Counted from the first letter of the stretch, positions 29,464 to 39,014 are shown. The stretch: DNA of 64,000 nt from an uncultured Paracoccaceae bacterium (GCA_947492585.1 CANLND010000009.1:62001-126000), one strand, 5' to 3'. Translations and numbers: made by a program. Notes: generated by a model not told the origin, from the sequence alone.

Positions 29464-29498
29464 AAGGCCCTCAGGGATGTCTCCCTGGGGGCCTTTTT
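29464..29498 (+). terminator. Intrinsic terminator of the pdh operon
   Basis: AAGGCCCTCAGGGA pairs with TCCCTGGGGGCCTT (one G-T pair) around a four-base loop. Five T follow. Confidence 0.9.
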
Positions 29499-29576
29499 AC
29501 ATACACCGGGACGCACAACAGCAACGCCTGAGTGTCACAGTCTCGCAGGTCCACCCTGCACAGCAGATCCAAAGGA

Positions 29577-29608
29577 CAAAAAAAGGCCAAGCGGTGCGCC
29601 GCTTGGCC
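29577..29608 (-). terminator. Intrinsic terminator of cysE
   Basis: On the minus strand GGCCAAGCGG and CCGCTTGGCC form a perfect 10 bp stem followed by seven T. It lies 40 bp past the cysE stop. Confidence 0.9.
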
Positions 29609-29646
29609 ATCTGACGTGTCCCGCGATGCATGCACCGCCTGGTGGG

Positions 29647-30450
29647 TTATTTCGCGACCACCTGATTCATGCTCAGCGCAGGTTGGCTACAGCCCGCCTC
29701 ACCGACGATTTTGGCAGGGACACCCGCGACGGTTTTGCACTTGGGCACCTCGTGCAAGACCACAGAGCCGGCAGCAATGCGGCAGCACTCTCCGACTTTG
29801 ATATTGCCCAGAACCTTGGCCCCGGCTCCGATCAATACGCCATCGCCAATCTTGGGGTGACGGTCTTCTTCTTCTTTGCCGGTCCCCCCCAGGGTAACGG
29901 AATGCAGCATTGATACATTGTCGCCCACCACGGCCGTTTCACCGATAACAATGGAATGGGCATGGTCGATCATGATGCCACGGCCAATCTTGGCGGCGGG
30001 GTGAATATCAACGCCAAAGATCTCGGAAATCCGCATCTGAAAGAAATAGGCCAGATCCCAATCGCCTTTTTGCCACAGATAGTGGCCAACACGATAGGCT
30101 TGGATGGCCTGATAGCCTTTGAAATACAGGATCGGCTGCAACATGCGATGGCAGGCGGGATCACGGTCGTACACCGCCATCAGATCCGCCCGGGCCGACG
30201 CAACCAAACTGGCGTCTGCCGCATAGGCATTGTCAACAATCTCCCGCAGGATCACCATCGACATCTCATTTGAACACAACTTGGCGGCAATGCGGTAGGA
30301 CAGCGCTTTGTCCAACGAGGTGTGATGCAAAATACACGCGTGGATCAAGCCACCCATCAAAGGTTGCTGACGCACGGCCTCCTGGGCCTCGGTGGCGATC
30401 TGGTCCCAGACCGGATCCATTGGGGTAACGGCAGATTGCGTTTGGGTCAT
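29647..30450 (-). CDS. cysE: Serine O-acetyltransferase
   Basis: CysE makes O-acetylserine from serine and acetyl-CoA, the committed step to cysteine. The 267-residue product has the helical N-terminal domain (LGGLIHACILHHTSLDKALSY type region) and a left-handed beta-helix of hexapeptide repeats with the active-site DHAHSIVIGETA and GKEEEDRHPKIGDGVLIGAGAKVLG. AGGAGG precedes the ATG at 30450. It lies directly downstream of the GTA cluster on the same strand but has its own space and terminator. Confidence 0.95.
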   Translation of the reverse strand: MTQTQSAVTPMDPVWDQIATEAQEAVRQQPLMGGLIHACILHHTSLDKALSYRIAAKLCSNEMSMVILREIVDNAYAADASLVASARADLMAVYDRDPACHRMLQPILYFKGYQAIQAYRVGHYLWQKGDWDLAYFFQMRISEIFGVDIHPAAKIGRGIMIDHAHSIVIGETAVVGDNVSMLHSVTLGGTGKEEEDRHPKIGDGVLIGAGAKVLGNIKVGECCRIAAGSVVLHEVPKCKTVAGVPAKIVGEAGCSQPALSMNQVVAK

Positions 30451-30627
30451 GGCTTTGCCTCCTGAACACGGGCTATTTATGCCATGTAAGGCACCACAGG
30501 ACAAACGCAATCCCGTGATCGCATATATTTAAACTTGTGATGAAAACCATTGTGTTCCCCGCGACGCCAAAGCAAAAAGCACAAGGCTGCGCGGGATATC
30601 AGACACGTAGCCCCCGCCCCGTACCCG

Positions 30628-30655
30628 CCTCTTGCCTGCCTCTTGCCTGCCTCTT
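30628..30655 (+). repeat. 11 bp tandem repeat, 2.5 copies
   Basis: CCTCTTGCCTG occurs at 30628 and 30639, followed by a six-base partial copy, in the non-coding gap between cysE and the GTA-end gene. Confidence 0.7.
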
Positions 30656-30743
30656 TTTCGCGCTCGGCGCAACTGGGCGCGACCGGCGGGCCGCTCTGCG
30701 GCCCGAGTGGCCCAACCGCCCGATGGTGCAGATTTTCTGCATC

Positions 30744-31079
30744 TCAAGGGCGGGCGGGAGCGCCTCCGGTTGCGGGCGCCAAACCGCCCCTCTGCCCCGA
30801 CAACCGCCCCCGCAACGCGTCAAGAACACACAGCGTACACCTCAGATACTCGACGTGATCATATCCCGGTTCACAGGCCAGCGTAAAACGGCGCGCCGCG
30901 GCGGACAGCGTCCCATCCCCCCACACTGGGTGCAAACGGCTCCGGCGCTCAACATAACGCACCGCCTGCGCCGCCCCCACAAAGATCTGATCGCACACCG
31001 CCGCGCGCTGCGCTTCTGGCTGGGCCAACAGCGCGCGTGCCATATCGCTGATATCTCCGGGTAAAACCGGCCGCCGCAT
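30744..31079 (-). CDS. Small conserved protein at the GTA 3' end (DUF7742-like)
   Basis: A 111-residue protein (MRRPVLPGDISDMARALLA...) whose start lies 12 bp after the g15 stop and follows a GAGGGGG ribosome site, so it is almost surely co-transcribed with the GTA genes. Small proteins with this N terminus lie after g15 in related genomes, as far as I recall; the family name is tentative. No catalytic motif, signal or membrane helix is visible. The C terminus (GLAPATGGAPARP) is low-complexity. Function unknown. Confidence 0.65.
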   Translation of the reverse strand: MRRPVLPGDISDMARALLAQPEAQRAAVCDQIFVGAAQAVRYVERRSRLHPVWGDGTLSAAARRFTLACEPGYDHVEYLRCTLCVLDALRGRLSGQRGGLAPATGGAPARP

Positions 31080-31090
31080 GATCTACCCCC

Positions 31091-34000
31091 TCACACCAAG
31101 ACCCGTTCCACCGACGCCCCCGGCCCCACACGGGCCGAAATCTGGGCGAGCTTCAGCACATCCCCGGGCAGAACCCCATCCGCCGCCTGTTCGGCCGCAG
31201 CATAGCGCCATCTTGGCGTGGCGACCTCAACGTCACGCAACACCATAGCGCCGCGACATACGCGCAACCGGTACGCTTCGCGTTCCTCCCCCAAGGGCAC
31301 CTCACCGCTGTCCCAGTCATCCCCGGCAATTCGGGTGCGTCGGATCCAGTCAAACTCCACATCCCCGCCCAGCGCGCCGCTTTGCCGTAAGTGCACAGGT
31401 GCAAAGGGGCGCAACCCGCGCCCTTCAAAACTGTGCACCTCATGCACATATGAAGGATCATCATAGCCACGGCGCGCCGACCCGATCCGAAAATGCTGCG
31501 CGTGCTGCAACAGGCTTGGCGACACCTCCAGCTGCCCCACCAGACCGTCCAGCGCCACCACATAAGACCCCTCGGGCCAGACCTCTCGCATCTCCGCATC
31601 GCTGCCCAGCTGTCCGCGCAGGCGGTCCCGCAACAGATAGGTGTCAGGGGCGATCAATTCCGCCTCGCGAAACTGCAACAGCTCCCATCCGCCCGGTGTG
31701 CCGTCGCCAATGGCGATCACATTGCCGCCGTTTAAAACTGCGTCACGTTCGCGGCTTTGCAGTTGACCTGAAATCAAGCGCAGCTGTAGATCCGCGCCCA
31801 GATCCCACACGCCGGGCTGGGCGGCGGCCAGCGGGCTTTCGGTGATCCCAACCGTTGCGCGTGCGGCGATGATCTGATCCAGCTGGTAATCGCTGTCCTG
31901 TGCGGCGCGATAAACCGCAACGCTGCCCGGCCAGGGTGTGGCCGTCACCGCCAGATGCGGCGCGTGGGGCAGCTCGTCACCGCGCATCAACGGCAGGTCC
32001 AGAAACAATGGCAGAACCGGCACCGGCGCGGCAAATACATTCACCCCGGGCAGATCTTCGGGCCCCTCCGCGGGGCGATAGATCTCGGGATCAATACGAA
32101 CCGCTTCCACCAGCTGCGCCTCGCCCTGTTCGATCCGATCAATACGATACAAGGCCGCGTGGCTGCTGCCTCCCAGATCCACCACATCCCCGGCGCCCAG
32201 ATGCAGCGCTGAGGGCGGCAGCATCAGGCGCAGACTGTCGCGCGCCATACGCGCCTCGGCCAGCCAACGTTCAACCGTGGCGCGGGCTTCTGCGCGTGTC
32301 AGTGCCATCGGCAGATCATTTTGGCTGACGGCATGGGTGCTTTCATCAGGCAGCACCGCCTCTTCGGACAAGAGCGCGTGATCACCACCCCATTCAGAAA
32401 ACCGCAGACGCACGCGACCGTTCAGATCGGCGTCACTGGCGCGGGTCTCTTCAACGGTGCCATCCAGATCGGCGCTGTGCACCAGTTGATCCAGCTCCAG
32501 ACGTGTCGCCGCGGTGCCCTGACGCATACGAAACACCAACACCCCGTCACGTTCAATCGCATCAAAGCCAAAGCGCAGCATCAAAGGTTGCAACGCGGCC
32601 CGTGCTGCCCCCACGTCGCGCACACCATATCCCCGGACCATACCGTGCAGATCAGATGTATCGATGTCGTGCAGCCCGGCGCGGGCGCAGATCTCAGTGA
32701 CAACATCAGACAGCGGCCGTTGTCCCACCCGTCCATTCAACCAATGTCCGCGCGTGTAATTGTCCCCGTCGCTCCAGATCGCGCGGGCGTTGGGAAACAA
32801 TGGAAAAGGCCGCGCGTCCCAGGCCCAGACATAGGCATTGGACATATCCACCATCGGCGCGTCGTAACGCTCCGAGATGGGGTTGTTTTCGGGCGTATTC
32901 CAATGGGTGATCAGCGCGCGCAGATATTGCAGCTGCATCAGATCATCACGTTGCCCGTTGGAAAATTTTGGCACTTTGGATTCCGAGCTTTTGGGATCCA
33001 GAAACTTGTTCGGCTGGTTGGTGCCCTTGTCGATGGCCGCACAGCCAAATTCGGTGAACCAGATCGGTTTCGAGCGCGGCTGCCAGGCGGTGGCATTCTG
33101 CTGACGCACACCATTGAGACGCTCATGGTGATCATTCTCCCACCAATTGCGAATATCCTTATAGCGCCAGATCCATGGTTCATCATGGGCGCCATCGGTG
33201 ATCGGAGTGCGGATCTGTGCAGCCTCAGCCTCGGCAGAGTGGTAATACCAATCATAGCCCTCGCCGCCTTCGACATTGGCGCGCAAATAGTCCAGATCAT
33301 AGATAGAGGACGTGCCGGCAATCTTGTCCAGATGATCGTCCCCGTCGCGCCAGTCCGACAGGGGCATGTAATTGTCGATCCCGATGAAATCGATATTTTC
33401 ATCTGCCCAGAGGGGATCCAGATGAAAATACCTGTCTCCCTCCGGTGCGGTATAGCCCCAGTATTCGGACCAATCCGCCGCATACCCCAGTTTCGTCTCC
33501 GGGCCTAGCAGCTGACGGACCTCTTGAGTTAAGGCCCGCAACGCCTCCACCATGGGAAAGCCCGCAGCCCCGCGGATCTGTGTCAGCGCGCGCAGCTCAG
33601 ATCCGATGCAGAAACTCGCCACCCCCCCGGCAGAGGCACAAAGCGCCGCGTAGTGCAGAATAAACCGGCTGAGACTCCATTCGTTTGGACCGCTATAGGT
33701 GACGTTCCCCTCTCCGACAGCAAAATCCGCCGCCGTGACAGTCCCCACAAAGGTGGCAACTTCGCCATCGGCAACCGCCGTTTGATCCGGCGTGCCCGGA
33801 CGCCCCGGTGCGATGCTGGTGGTGATCCGTCCCCGCCACGGCAGATGTGGCTGCTCGGGGCTGTCGCTCCATGGGTCGGGCAGCGTATTGCCCGCCTGCT
33901 GATCCATCAGGATAAACGGGTAGAACATCACCCGTTTGCCCGTGGCGTTCATATGTCGTATCGCCTGCACCACAGAGGCATCCGCCGGGGTGCCACCGTA

Positions 34001-35005
34001 AATGGGCCGCTCGTCCTGCTGCACGATTTCTGCGGCCTCGGCACGCGCCAGTCCAGACACGGTCCACGCCATAGAGCCATCCGTATCTGCTTTTTCCACC
34101 TTCGGGGTCAGCGCGCACTGACCGCAGCGCAGATCGCCCCCAAACCATGACACAATAAGCGAGACGGCGTCACAGCGGGGCAGTTCCTCTTCCAGCGCGG
34201 TCAAGGAGGTCACCAGATCGGTCTCACCGCTGTGTGAATGGCTGTTGGCCGGAACCTTTTGGCCCGGCCCGTGATCATAGGTGACAGGCGCACTGGCCAA
34301 GGCATATTCGCCTGTGCCGGGCATCAGCGCCACGCCTTGGATCAATTGCGGCAGATCATGTTCATGGTTTGTGCTGTTTGACTGCTCTGCCCGTAGGACT
34401 TCAAACGAAAACTGGGGCACCCTGTTCCCGAAACGTTCCAAATCCAACTGTTCAATGACCACATAAGCGGTGCCACGATAGGCAGGCGCTTGGCCGGGGC
34501 CTTCAACCGCCTCGATCACCGGATCGGGCAACTGGTCCTGCGTGCCGGAATAGATGTTCAGGTTCAGATCCTTTGGCGCGATCTCTTCTCCGTCGGCCCA
34601 GATCCGCGACACCGACAGAATTTCGCCCTCACATAAGGCCACCGCAAGCGAGACCCTGTAGCCATAGCGCGTGACCTCCGGCTGGCTGGGCGCGCCTTTG
34701 CCACCGCCCCCAGAGGTGGTGGTGCGTTCGATGAAATCTGACGCCCAGATCACCTGCCCGCCGACGCGCATACGGCCGTAGACCTGTGCAATGGGCGCGC
34801 CTTCGCTGGCTTCGGTCAGACGAAACCGATCCACTTTGCCGGTTTCCACCGGAGCGGATCCGCTGCCCAACAGGCGCTGATCAATTACGCGGCCCAGTGT
34901 CGCCCCCACCGCACGTCCAAGCACGGCGGTCGAAAGGCCCAAAACAGTGCCGCCCGCCGCGCCGCCAATGGCGGCTCCGGCCGCGGACAATAAGATCGTC
35001 GCCAT
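31091..35005 (-). CDS. GTA g15: host-specificity/tail tip protein with TIM-barrel domain
   Basis: At 1304 residues this is the largest GTA gene, corresponding to RcGTA g15, the megatron/tail-tip protein that contacts the recipient surface. The N terminus is glycine-rich and hydrophobic (residues about 5-35). A glycoside-hydrolase-like TIM barrel, about 430-720, shows FIGIDNYMPLSDWRD and WFTEFGCAAIDKGTN. A phage-tail domain (about 770-960) and beta-rich C-terminal modules follow. It is translated just after g14 (15 bp gap). It appears complete. Confidence 0.95.
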   Translation of the reverse strand: MATILLSAAGAAIGGAAGGTVLGLSTAVLGRAVGATLGRVIDQRLLGSGSAPVETGKVDRFRLTEASEGAPIAQVYGRMRVGGQVIWASDFIERTTTSGGGGKGAPSQPEVTRYGYRVSLAVALCEGEILSVSRIWADGEEIAPKDLNLNIYSGTQDQLPDPVIEAVEGPGQAPAYRGTAYVVIEQLDLERFGNRVPQFSFEVLRAEQSNSTNHEHDLPQLIQGVALMPGTGEYALASAPVTYDHGPGQKVPANSHSHSGETDLVTSLTALEEELPRCDAVSLIVSWFGGDLRCGQCALTPKVEKADTDGSMAWTVSGLARAEAAEIVQQDERPIYGGTPADASVVQAIRHMNATGKRVMFYPFILMDQQAGNTLPDPWSDSPEQPHLPWRGRITTSIAPGRPGTPDQTAVADGEVATFVGTVTAADFAVGEGNVTYSGPNEWSLSRFILHYAALCASAGGVASFCIGSELRALTQIRGAAGFPMVEALRALTQEVRQLLGPETKLGYAADWSEYWGYTAPEGDRYFHLDPLWADENIDFIGIDNYMPLSDWRDGDDHLDKIAGTSSIYDLDYLRANVEGGEGYDWYYHSAEAEAAQIRTPITDGAHDEPWIWRYKDIRNWWENDHHERLNGVRQQNATAWQPRSKPIWFTEFGCAAIDKGTNQPNKFLDPKSSESKVPKFSNGQRDDLMQLQYLRALITHWNTPENNPISERYDAPMVDMSNAYVWAWDARPFPLFPNARAIWSDGDNYTRGHWLNGRVGQRPLSDVVTEICARAGLHDIDTSDLHGMVRGYGVRDVGAARAALQPLMLRFGFDAIERDGVLVFRMRQGTAATRLELDQLVHSADLDGTVEETRASDADLNGRVRLRFSEWGGDHALLSEEAVLPDESTHAVSQNDLPMALTRAEARATVERWLAEARMARDSLRLMLPPSALHLGAGDVVDLGGSSHAALYRIDRIEQGEAQLVEAVRIDPEIYRPAEGPEDLPGVNVFAAPVPVLPLFLDLPLMRGDELPHAPHLAVTATPWPGSVAVYRAAQDSDYQLDQIIAARATVGITESPLAAAQPGVWDLGADLQLRLISGQLQSRERDAVLNGGNVIAIGDGTPGGWELLQFREAELIAPDTYLLRDRLRGQLGSDAEMREVWPEGSYVVALDGLVGQLEVSPSLLQHAQHFRIGSARRGYDDPSYVHEVHSFEGRGLRPFAPVHLRQSGALGGDVEFDWIRRTRIAGDDWDSGEVPLGEEREAYRLRVCRGAMVLRDVEVATPRWRYAAAEQAADGVLPGDVLKLAQISARVGPGASVERVLV

Positions 35006-35020
35006 CTGCTACTCCTCAGA

Positions 35021-35461
35021 TTAGGTTGGATTGCGGGGGGGAAAGGCAAAACGCGCCACAATGCGGCGTTGCCAGGGGCGGCTCAGCGGGCTTTCGACCA
35101 CACCGTGCCCCTGATAGGCGTGAACAAATGTAGAACACGCACCGATACCTGCCTGTATCCCAAGGTGTTTGGCCACGGCCCCTGCGCGCATCCGAAACAG
35201 GAGGACATCGCCGGGCGCGACCTGCTGCACCGGTTTGGGCCGCAAGTGGCAGGTGGCCGCGCGCCACAGTCGCTCGTCGCCCTGTGGTTCGGACCAATCC
35301 ATACTGTAGGCGGGCGGGTGTTCCGGCGTGTCGCCATAAAGATCCAGCCAGACCCCACGCACCAAGCCCAGACAATCACAGCCCGCGCCATGGGTTGCAG
35401 CCTGATGCACATAAGGCGTGCCCAGCCAGCGCCGCGCTGCGGTCACCACAGTGGGGCTCAT
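35021..35461 (-). CDS. GTA g14: NlpC/P60 family cell-wall peptidase
   Basis: A 146-residue peptidase of the GTA tail, thought to open peptidoglycan of the recipient. The catalytic Cys is in GAGCDCLGLVRGVW (near residues 26-39) and the His in AVAKHLGIQAG. The start overlaps the g13 stop by 4 bp (ATGA type). Size and order match RcGTA g14. Confidence 0.95.
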   Translation of the reverse strand: MSPTVVTAARRWLGTPYVHQAATHGAGCDCLGLVRGVWLDLYGDTPEHPPAYSMDWSEPQGDERLWRAATCHLRPKPVQQVAPGDVLLFRMRAGAVAKHLGIQAGIGACSTFVHAYQGHGVVESPLSRPWQRRIVARFAFPPRNPT

Positions 35462-36357
35462 CTGCGGCTGCCCCCGGTGTTGCGGTTGCCCTGGCGCGGC
35501 ACTGCCATCAGCCAGTCTTCGCCCGGAATGTCGGGAAAACCCTGAAAGTTCAGCGCATTGTTGAACTTCAGCCGACAGGTTTCAAACCGCCGATCACAGC
35601 CCGCCGTCAGACGCAGCTGATCCCCATCACGGATGTCCGCGCGCAGGGCCTGCCACAGGGTGATGGTGCGGCTGTCACCCTGGGTGACATCGCTTTTGAT
35701 TGCGCCCCACAGGCCCTGCCCCGCGCCAGTGTTCAACCGAAGCACGCCACGGGTGAACCACCCCGGTTCAAACCCCGGCAACAGGGGCAGCCTAAAGATC
35801 TGTGTTTCGCGCACCTCGGAAATGACCGCTTCGGCCACATAGCCCGGCGTGGTCAGATCAAAGCCGCAGGTGGCATCCCCCAAGACCGCCGTGCAGGGTT
35901 TTTGATATACGCGCCCAACCGGTCGATTCAGCTGCTCGCTGAGCCCGCGCAGTTCGGCCTGAAACGCCCCCCCCGCGCGGCGGATTTCCCCGATGTGACC
36001 GCGAAACTGCAACACGCGTTGGGACACATCTGCCCAGTTCACCAACCAGGCGCGGACTTCGGCATCATCAAAACGGCCCGCATCAATATCAGCCTCGTTC
36101 ACCGCGTCATCACTCAGCGCGCCCAGCGCTTCGGTGTTGTCCACCGACAGGCCGGTGGCCTGCTGTAAACTGCGCGCCGTCAATCCGCTGCTGGCCTTAA
36201 AGGTCAGGCCGTCAAACGACAGCGAACAGTCATGATCTGTAAATCCGTACACCTCACCGTCGCGGCGTGTCACCGCCCAGCAGCGTGCCAGCGTGGTGTG
36301 GCCGGTCTCCAGATGCGCCCGTAGCGCGGCGGGCATCCCCCGGCCTGCGCCGCTCAT
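35458..36357 (-). CDS. GTA g13: DUF2163 baseplate/tail hub protein
   Basis: A 299-residue protein of the DUF2163 family with the C-terminal FAD/phage-tail-associated region. It contains FTDHDCSLSFDGLTF, a Cys-rich stretch (KPCTAVLGDATCGFDL) and CDRRFETCRLKFNN. The latter Cys pairs match the iron-sulphur/metal-binding hub seen in GTA and siphophage distal tails. Overlaps g12 and g14 by 4 bp each, as expected for a coupled tail-tip module. Confidence 0.94.
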   Translation of the reverse strand: MSGAGRGMPAALRAHLETGHTTLARCWAVTRRDGEVYGFTDHDCSLSFDGLTFKASSGLTARSLQQATGLSVDNTEALGALSDDAVNEADIDAGRFDDAEVRAWLVNWADVSQRVLQFRGHIGEIRRAGGAFQAELRGLSEQLNRPVGRVYQKPCTAVLGDATCGFDLTTPGYVAEAVISEVRETQIFRLPLLPGFEPGWFTRGVLRLNTGAGQGLWGAIKSDVTQGDSRTITLWQALRADIRDGDQLRLTAGCDRRFETCRLKFNNALNFQGFPDIPGEDWLMAVPRQGNRNTGGSRR

Positions 36358-36986
36358 ACCCGGATCTCCACCACCGGCACATTTGGGGCTTCGCCCGCCT
36401 GAAACGACGCCACCGAGGTTTGAATGCGATCGGTGTCAAAACGCACCGGCACGTCAAATTCAAATCCCGCCATCACCGCGCGCCCCGGTTCGGGGGCCAG
36501 CGCCAGTTCGATCAATCCGGTGGTGGTATCCAGCGTATAGTCGACGCCGTCGCGCATTTCGTCCTGATCCAACCCAACGCGCACCGAGCCCGCAACCGGT
36601 TTGGCAATGGGACGCTGATAGTGATGCGCCCCCGACCTGTAGGTCTTCAACAGCTGAAATTGCTGTGTCACCCCGTCGCCCAATGCGATCTCCTGATCCC
36701 GAAAGCTGATCTCAGCGTTTGCACCGCAGGATTTGTAATCAGACCAGTCTTTCCAACGAAACCCATGCATCTGCCCGCCACGTGCCTCAAAAAAGGCAAT
36801 CAGCAGTTCAATGTCTTCAAGGCCGCGCAGACCTAAACCCGCGTCAAAACGGCGACGCGAATGGGCCCAGGGGGAATTGCGTTCTTCAAAACCATTGGCA
36901 AGCGTCACAACATCGGTGCGCCGTTCCGGCCCACCAACCGAACCAAAGCTGAGGCTGGCGGGAAATCTGACATCATGAAAGCTCAT
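36354..36986 (-). CDS. GTA g12: DUF2460 distal tail protein
   Basis: A 210-residue protein of the DUF2460 (TIGR02217) family, which forms the distal tail ring in RcGTA. Visible are the N-terminal FHDVRFPASLSFGSVGGPERRTDVV and the RRRFDAGLGLRGLEDIELLIAFFEARGG core (quoted in part). It starts 12 bp after the g11 stop and overlaps g13 by 4 bp. Confidence 0.94.
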   Translation of the reverse strand: MSFHDVRFPASLSFGSVGGPERRTDVVTLANGFEERNSPWAHSRRRFDAGLGLRGLEDIELLIAFFEARGGQMHGFRWKDWSDYKSCGANAEISFRDQEIALGDGVTQQFQLLKTYRSGAHHYQRPIAKPVAGSVRVGLDQDEMRDGVDYTLDTTTGLIELALAPEPGRAVMAGFEFDVPVRFDTDRIQTSVASFQAGEAPNVPVVEIRV

Positions 36987-36998
36987 CTCTTGCGCTCC

Positions 36999-37625
36999 TT
37001 ATGCATTGCGATTGCCCCGCGCGAGCGCCCGGCTCATCTGGGCCGCGATCTGGTTCTGACTGCGTTGAAATCCCTGCACGTCCGGGGTCTGGACGTGCAT
37101 CACCACTGACACCGGTGCGCTACGGGGCTGTGGCGCGTGGGAGCGCGCTGCCGGACTGGGGGCCGCGGGCATGGTGGCCGGGCTGCTTGCGCGGCTCTCG
37201 GCGACCCGTGCCACGCTGCCCCCAGCCCCAAAGGATCCTTTGGCCTGCGCCGAGGCCGACGGCGCTGAGGCCGGGCCCAGCCAGCCGCCGATCAAATTGG
37301 TCAGCCCATCAGTCAACACTCCGCTGACGTGGTTGGTCACCGGTTTCAGCGCGGCGCTATAGGTGGTGTTGATCATCGACTTGGCAATGTTTTCCAGCGC
37401 GTCCGACAGCTTGATCCCATCAAACACAAGCCCATCAAACGCCCGCCGCAAGCCTTTTGACAGGCCATGTTCCAGCGTTTTGACATCCTTTTCGGTGGCC
37501 GCCACGGCGCCACGCATCCGTGTCAACTCAGTGTCAAAACTGGCCGCCATCGCAGCGGCGCCGCCCAGACTCTCCTCGAGTGACGCGGCACTGACATCTA
37601 AGGCGTTCAAATCTTCACGGGCCAT
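36999..37625 (-). CDS. GTA g11: tail tape-measure protein
   Basis: A 208-residue, Ala-rich helical protein, close in length to RcGTA g11. GTA tails are short, so their tape measures are short. It has helical N-terminal ALDVSAASLEESLGGAA, a central LENIAKSMINTTYSAALKP and an Ala/Ser/Pro-rich C-terminal part. The ATG at 37625 follows CAGGAGG. The start overlaps the end of the chaperone gene by 11 bp. Confidence 0.92.
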   Translation of the reverse strand: MAREDLNALDVSAASLEESLGGAAAMAASFDTELTRMRGAVAATEKDVKTLEHGLSKGLRRAFDGLVFDGIKLSDALENIAKSMINTTYSAALKPVTNHVSGVLTDGLTNLIGGWLGPASAPSASAQAKGSFGAGGSVARVAESRASSPATMPAAPSPAARSHAPQPRSAPVSVVMHVQTPDVQGFQRSQNQIAAQMSRALARGNRNA

Positions 37626-37839
37626 GGGACCCTCCTGTTTCGCGTGTGGTGGCCACATCGGGCCGGTCGGGAAAGGCGCGCATCAAATCGTTCAGGCCCG
37701 CGCGGTTCAGCGGGGCCTGTGCGTCGAGGCCCAGCAACAGCTGCAATTCACGCGGGGTCAGCGCCCAGAACACATCTGGGGACAGGCCCAATCCCCCAAG
37801 ACCCGCGCGCATCAATACGGGCCAGTCGAACCCCGTCAT
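37615..37839 (-). CDS. GTA g10.1: small tail assembly chaperone
   Basis: A 74-residue protein in the place of RcGTA rcc01693. It has the family pattern FDWPVLMRAGLGGLGLSPD and FWALTPRELQLLLG. Tail chaperones of this kind act with the preceding g10 product to load the tape measure. Overlaps both neighbours (4 bp with g10, 11 bp with g11). Confidence 0.9.
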   Translation of the reverse strand: MTGFDWPVLMRAGLGGLGLSPDVFWALTPRELQLLLGLDAQAPLNRAGLNDLMRAFPDRPDVATTRETGGSHGP

Positions 37840-38153
37840 GGCGCGGGCGCGGCAAAACTGCGCGCCAGAAGCTCCGCGCCAGCCTGCGTCGCCGCAATCG
37901 GCCCGCCGTCCAGCGTGGCCTGCGCCAGATCCGTTGCCGTCAGCGTTGCCCCGCCACCACGCAGCCCCGCCAGAAGCAGCGCCATCAGATCCCGTGCGGA
38001 AAAGCTATGGGTTTCAAAGCGTTGGATCAGGGAAAACAGGTCCTTGGTGTCCAGATCCTGCTCCAGTTCGGCAAGCGCGCCCAACGTCAGACGCAGCACA
38101 TAGCGGGTGCCGTTCAGATCAAGCGCGACGTCTCCACGGTACGGGTTCACCAT
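37836..38153 (-). CDS. GTA g10: tail chaperone/GTA family protein
   Basis: A 105-residue protein whose start MVNPYRGDVALDLNGT and ALAELEQDL region match the GTA TAC (tail assembly chaperone) family. The order g9-g10-g10.1-g11 is that of RcGTA. It starts 4 bp after the g9 stop and overlaps the next gene by 4 bp. Confidence 0.92.
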   Translation of the reverse strand: MVNPYRGDVALDLNGTRYVLRLTLGALAELEQDLDTKDLFSLIQRFETHSFSARDLMALLLAGLRGGGATLTATDLAQATLDGGPIAATQAGAELLARSFAAPAP

Positions 38154-38157
38154 CAGA

Positions 38158-38571
38158 TCACACCGCTGTAAAGTTAAGCGCCGCTGCGCTGGCCAGCGTC
38201 AGCTCATAGGTGGCTTCACCGTTGTGGCTGCCGGCATACTCCAGCCCCGTGACCTGAAACGCGCCCTCAATGATGCCGAAATCAGGGATGACGACCTGAA
38301 AGGCTGGGGTTTCGCCATCAAAGAACAACTGCCGCGCCCGTGCATCGGTGCCGGCATCGCGAAACACCCCTGATCCCGAAATGGTGGCCGAGCGCACGCC
38401 CGCCCCGCCCAACAGCTCGCGCCAGCCCCCCTGACTGTCCAGACTGGTCACATCAACGCTTTCGGCATCAAAACTGATGCGCGTGGCACGCAGGCCCGCG
38501 ATGGTTTCAAAGGAACCGCCGCCTGTCATGTCGACTTTCACCAATAGATCTTTTCCGTTCTGGGCTGCCAT
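38158..38571 (-). CDS. GTA g9: major tail tube protein
   Basis: A 137-residue protein of the TP901-1 major tail family; many copies build the GTA tail tube. Seen are AAQNGKDLLVKVD at the start, RISFDAESVDVTSLDSQGGW and the C-terminal LEYAGSHNGEATYELTLASA. AGGAGG precedes the ATG. Confidence 0.95.
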   Translation of the reverse strand: MAAQNGKDLLVKVDMTGGGSFETIAGLRATRISFDAESVDVTSLDSQGGWRELLGGAGVRSATISGSGVFRDAGTDARARQLFFDGETPAFQVVIPDFGIIEGAFQVTGLEYAGSHNGEATYELTLASAAALNFTAV

Positions 38572-38597
38572 GGGGCACCTCCTTTGAAATCAATGCG

Positions 38598-39014
38598 TTA
38601 TAGGGCTGGGTTGTCTTCAACCTGAATTTTGAACCGCAGCGTGATCTCGCGCCCGCCGGTTTTCAGAACCTTGGCGGTGGCGCGGTCAAACCATTGGCCC
38701 GTGACCACGCCGCGCGTCAGCACCAGTGGCGTTTCAAGAAGCGCGGTTGAAATCGCTCCGGCCAGCTGCTTGGCCTGGGCAAAACCGGCGCTATCGGTGA
38801 TCACCCGAAGGCTGATCAGATGCAGCGCGGCCTGGGTTGTGCTGTCAGATCTGTCGCGCACATCTTCTCCCCCAAGCACCACATAGGTGTCCGGCAGGCT
38901 ACCACTGGGAACCGCGTCATAAATGGCCGACCCAACATGTGAAGAGACACCCGCATCTGCCTGAAGGCATTCATAAATACCCTGTTGTAGGGCGGCAGAA
39001 ATCGCATAGGTCAT
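38598..39014 (-). CDS. GTA g8: DUF3168 tail terminator-like protein
   Basis: A 138-residue protein of the DUF3168 family, which caps the tail in siphophage-like particles. Landmarks are YVVLGGEDVRDRSD and the EITLRFKIQVED C terminus. It overlaps g7 by 4 bp. Confidence 0.93.
   Translation of the reverse strand: MTYAISAALQQGIYECLQADAGVSSHVGSAIYDAVPSGSLPDTYVVLGGEDVRDRSDSTTQAALHLISLRVITDSAGFAQAKQLAGAISTALLETPLVLTRGVVTGQWFDRATAKVLKTGGREITLRFKIQVEDNPAL

Noticed and set aside
30537-31064. Plus-strand frames opposite the GTA-end gene
   Set aside because: Arg/Pro-rich shadows with no ribosome site; the minus-strand frame is coupled to g15.
32321-33508. 395-codon plus-strand frame opposite GTA g15
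   Set aside because: Antisense shadow of a well supported gene; no family features or ribosome site.
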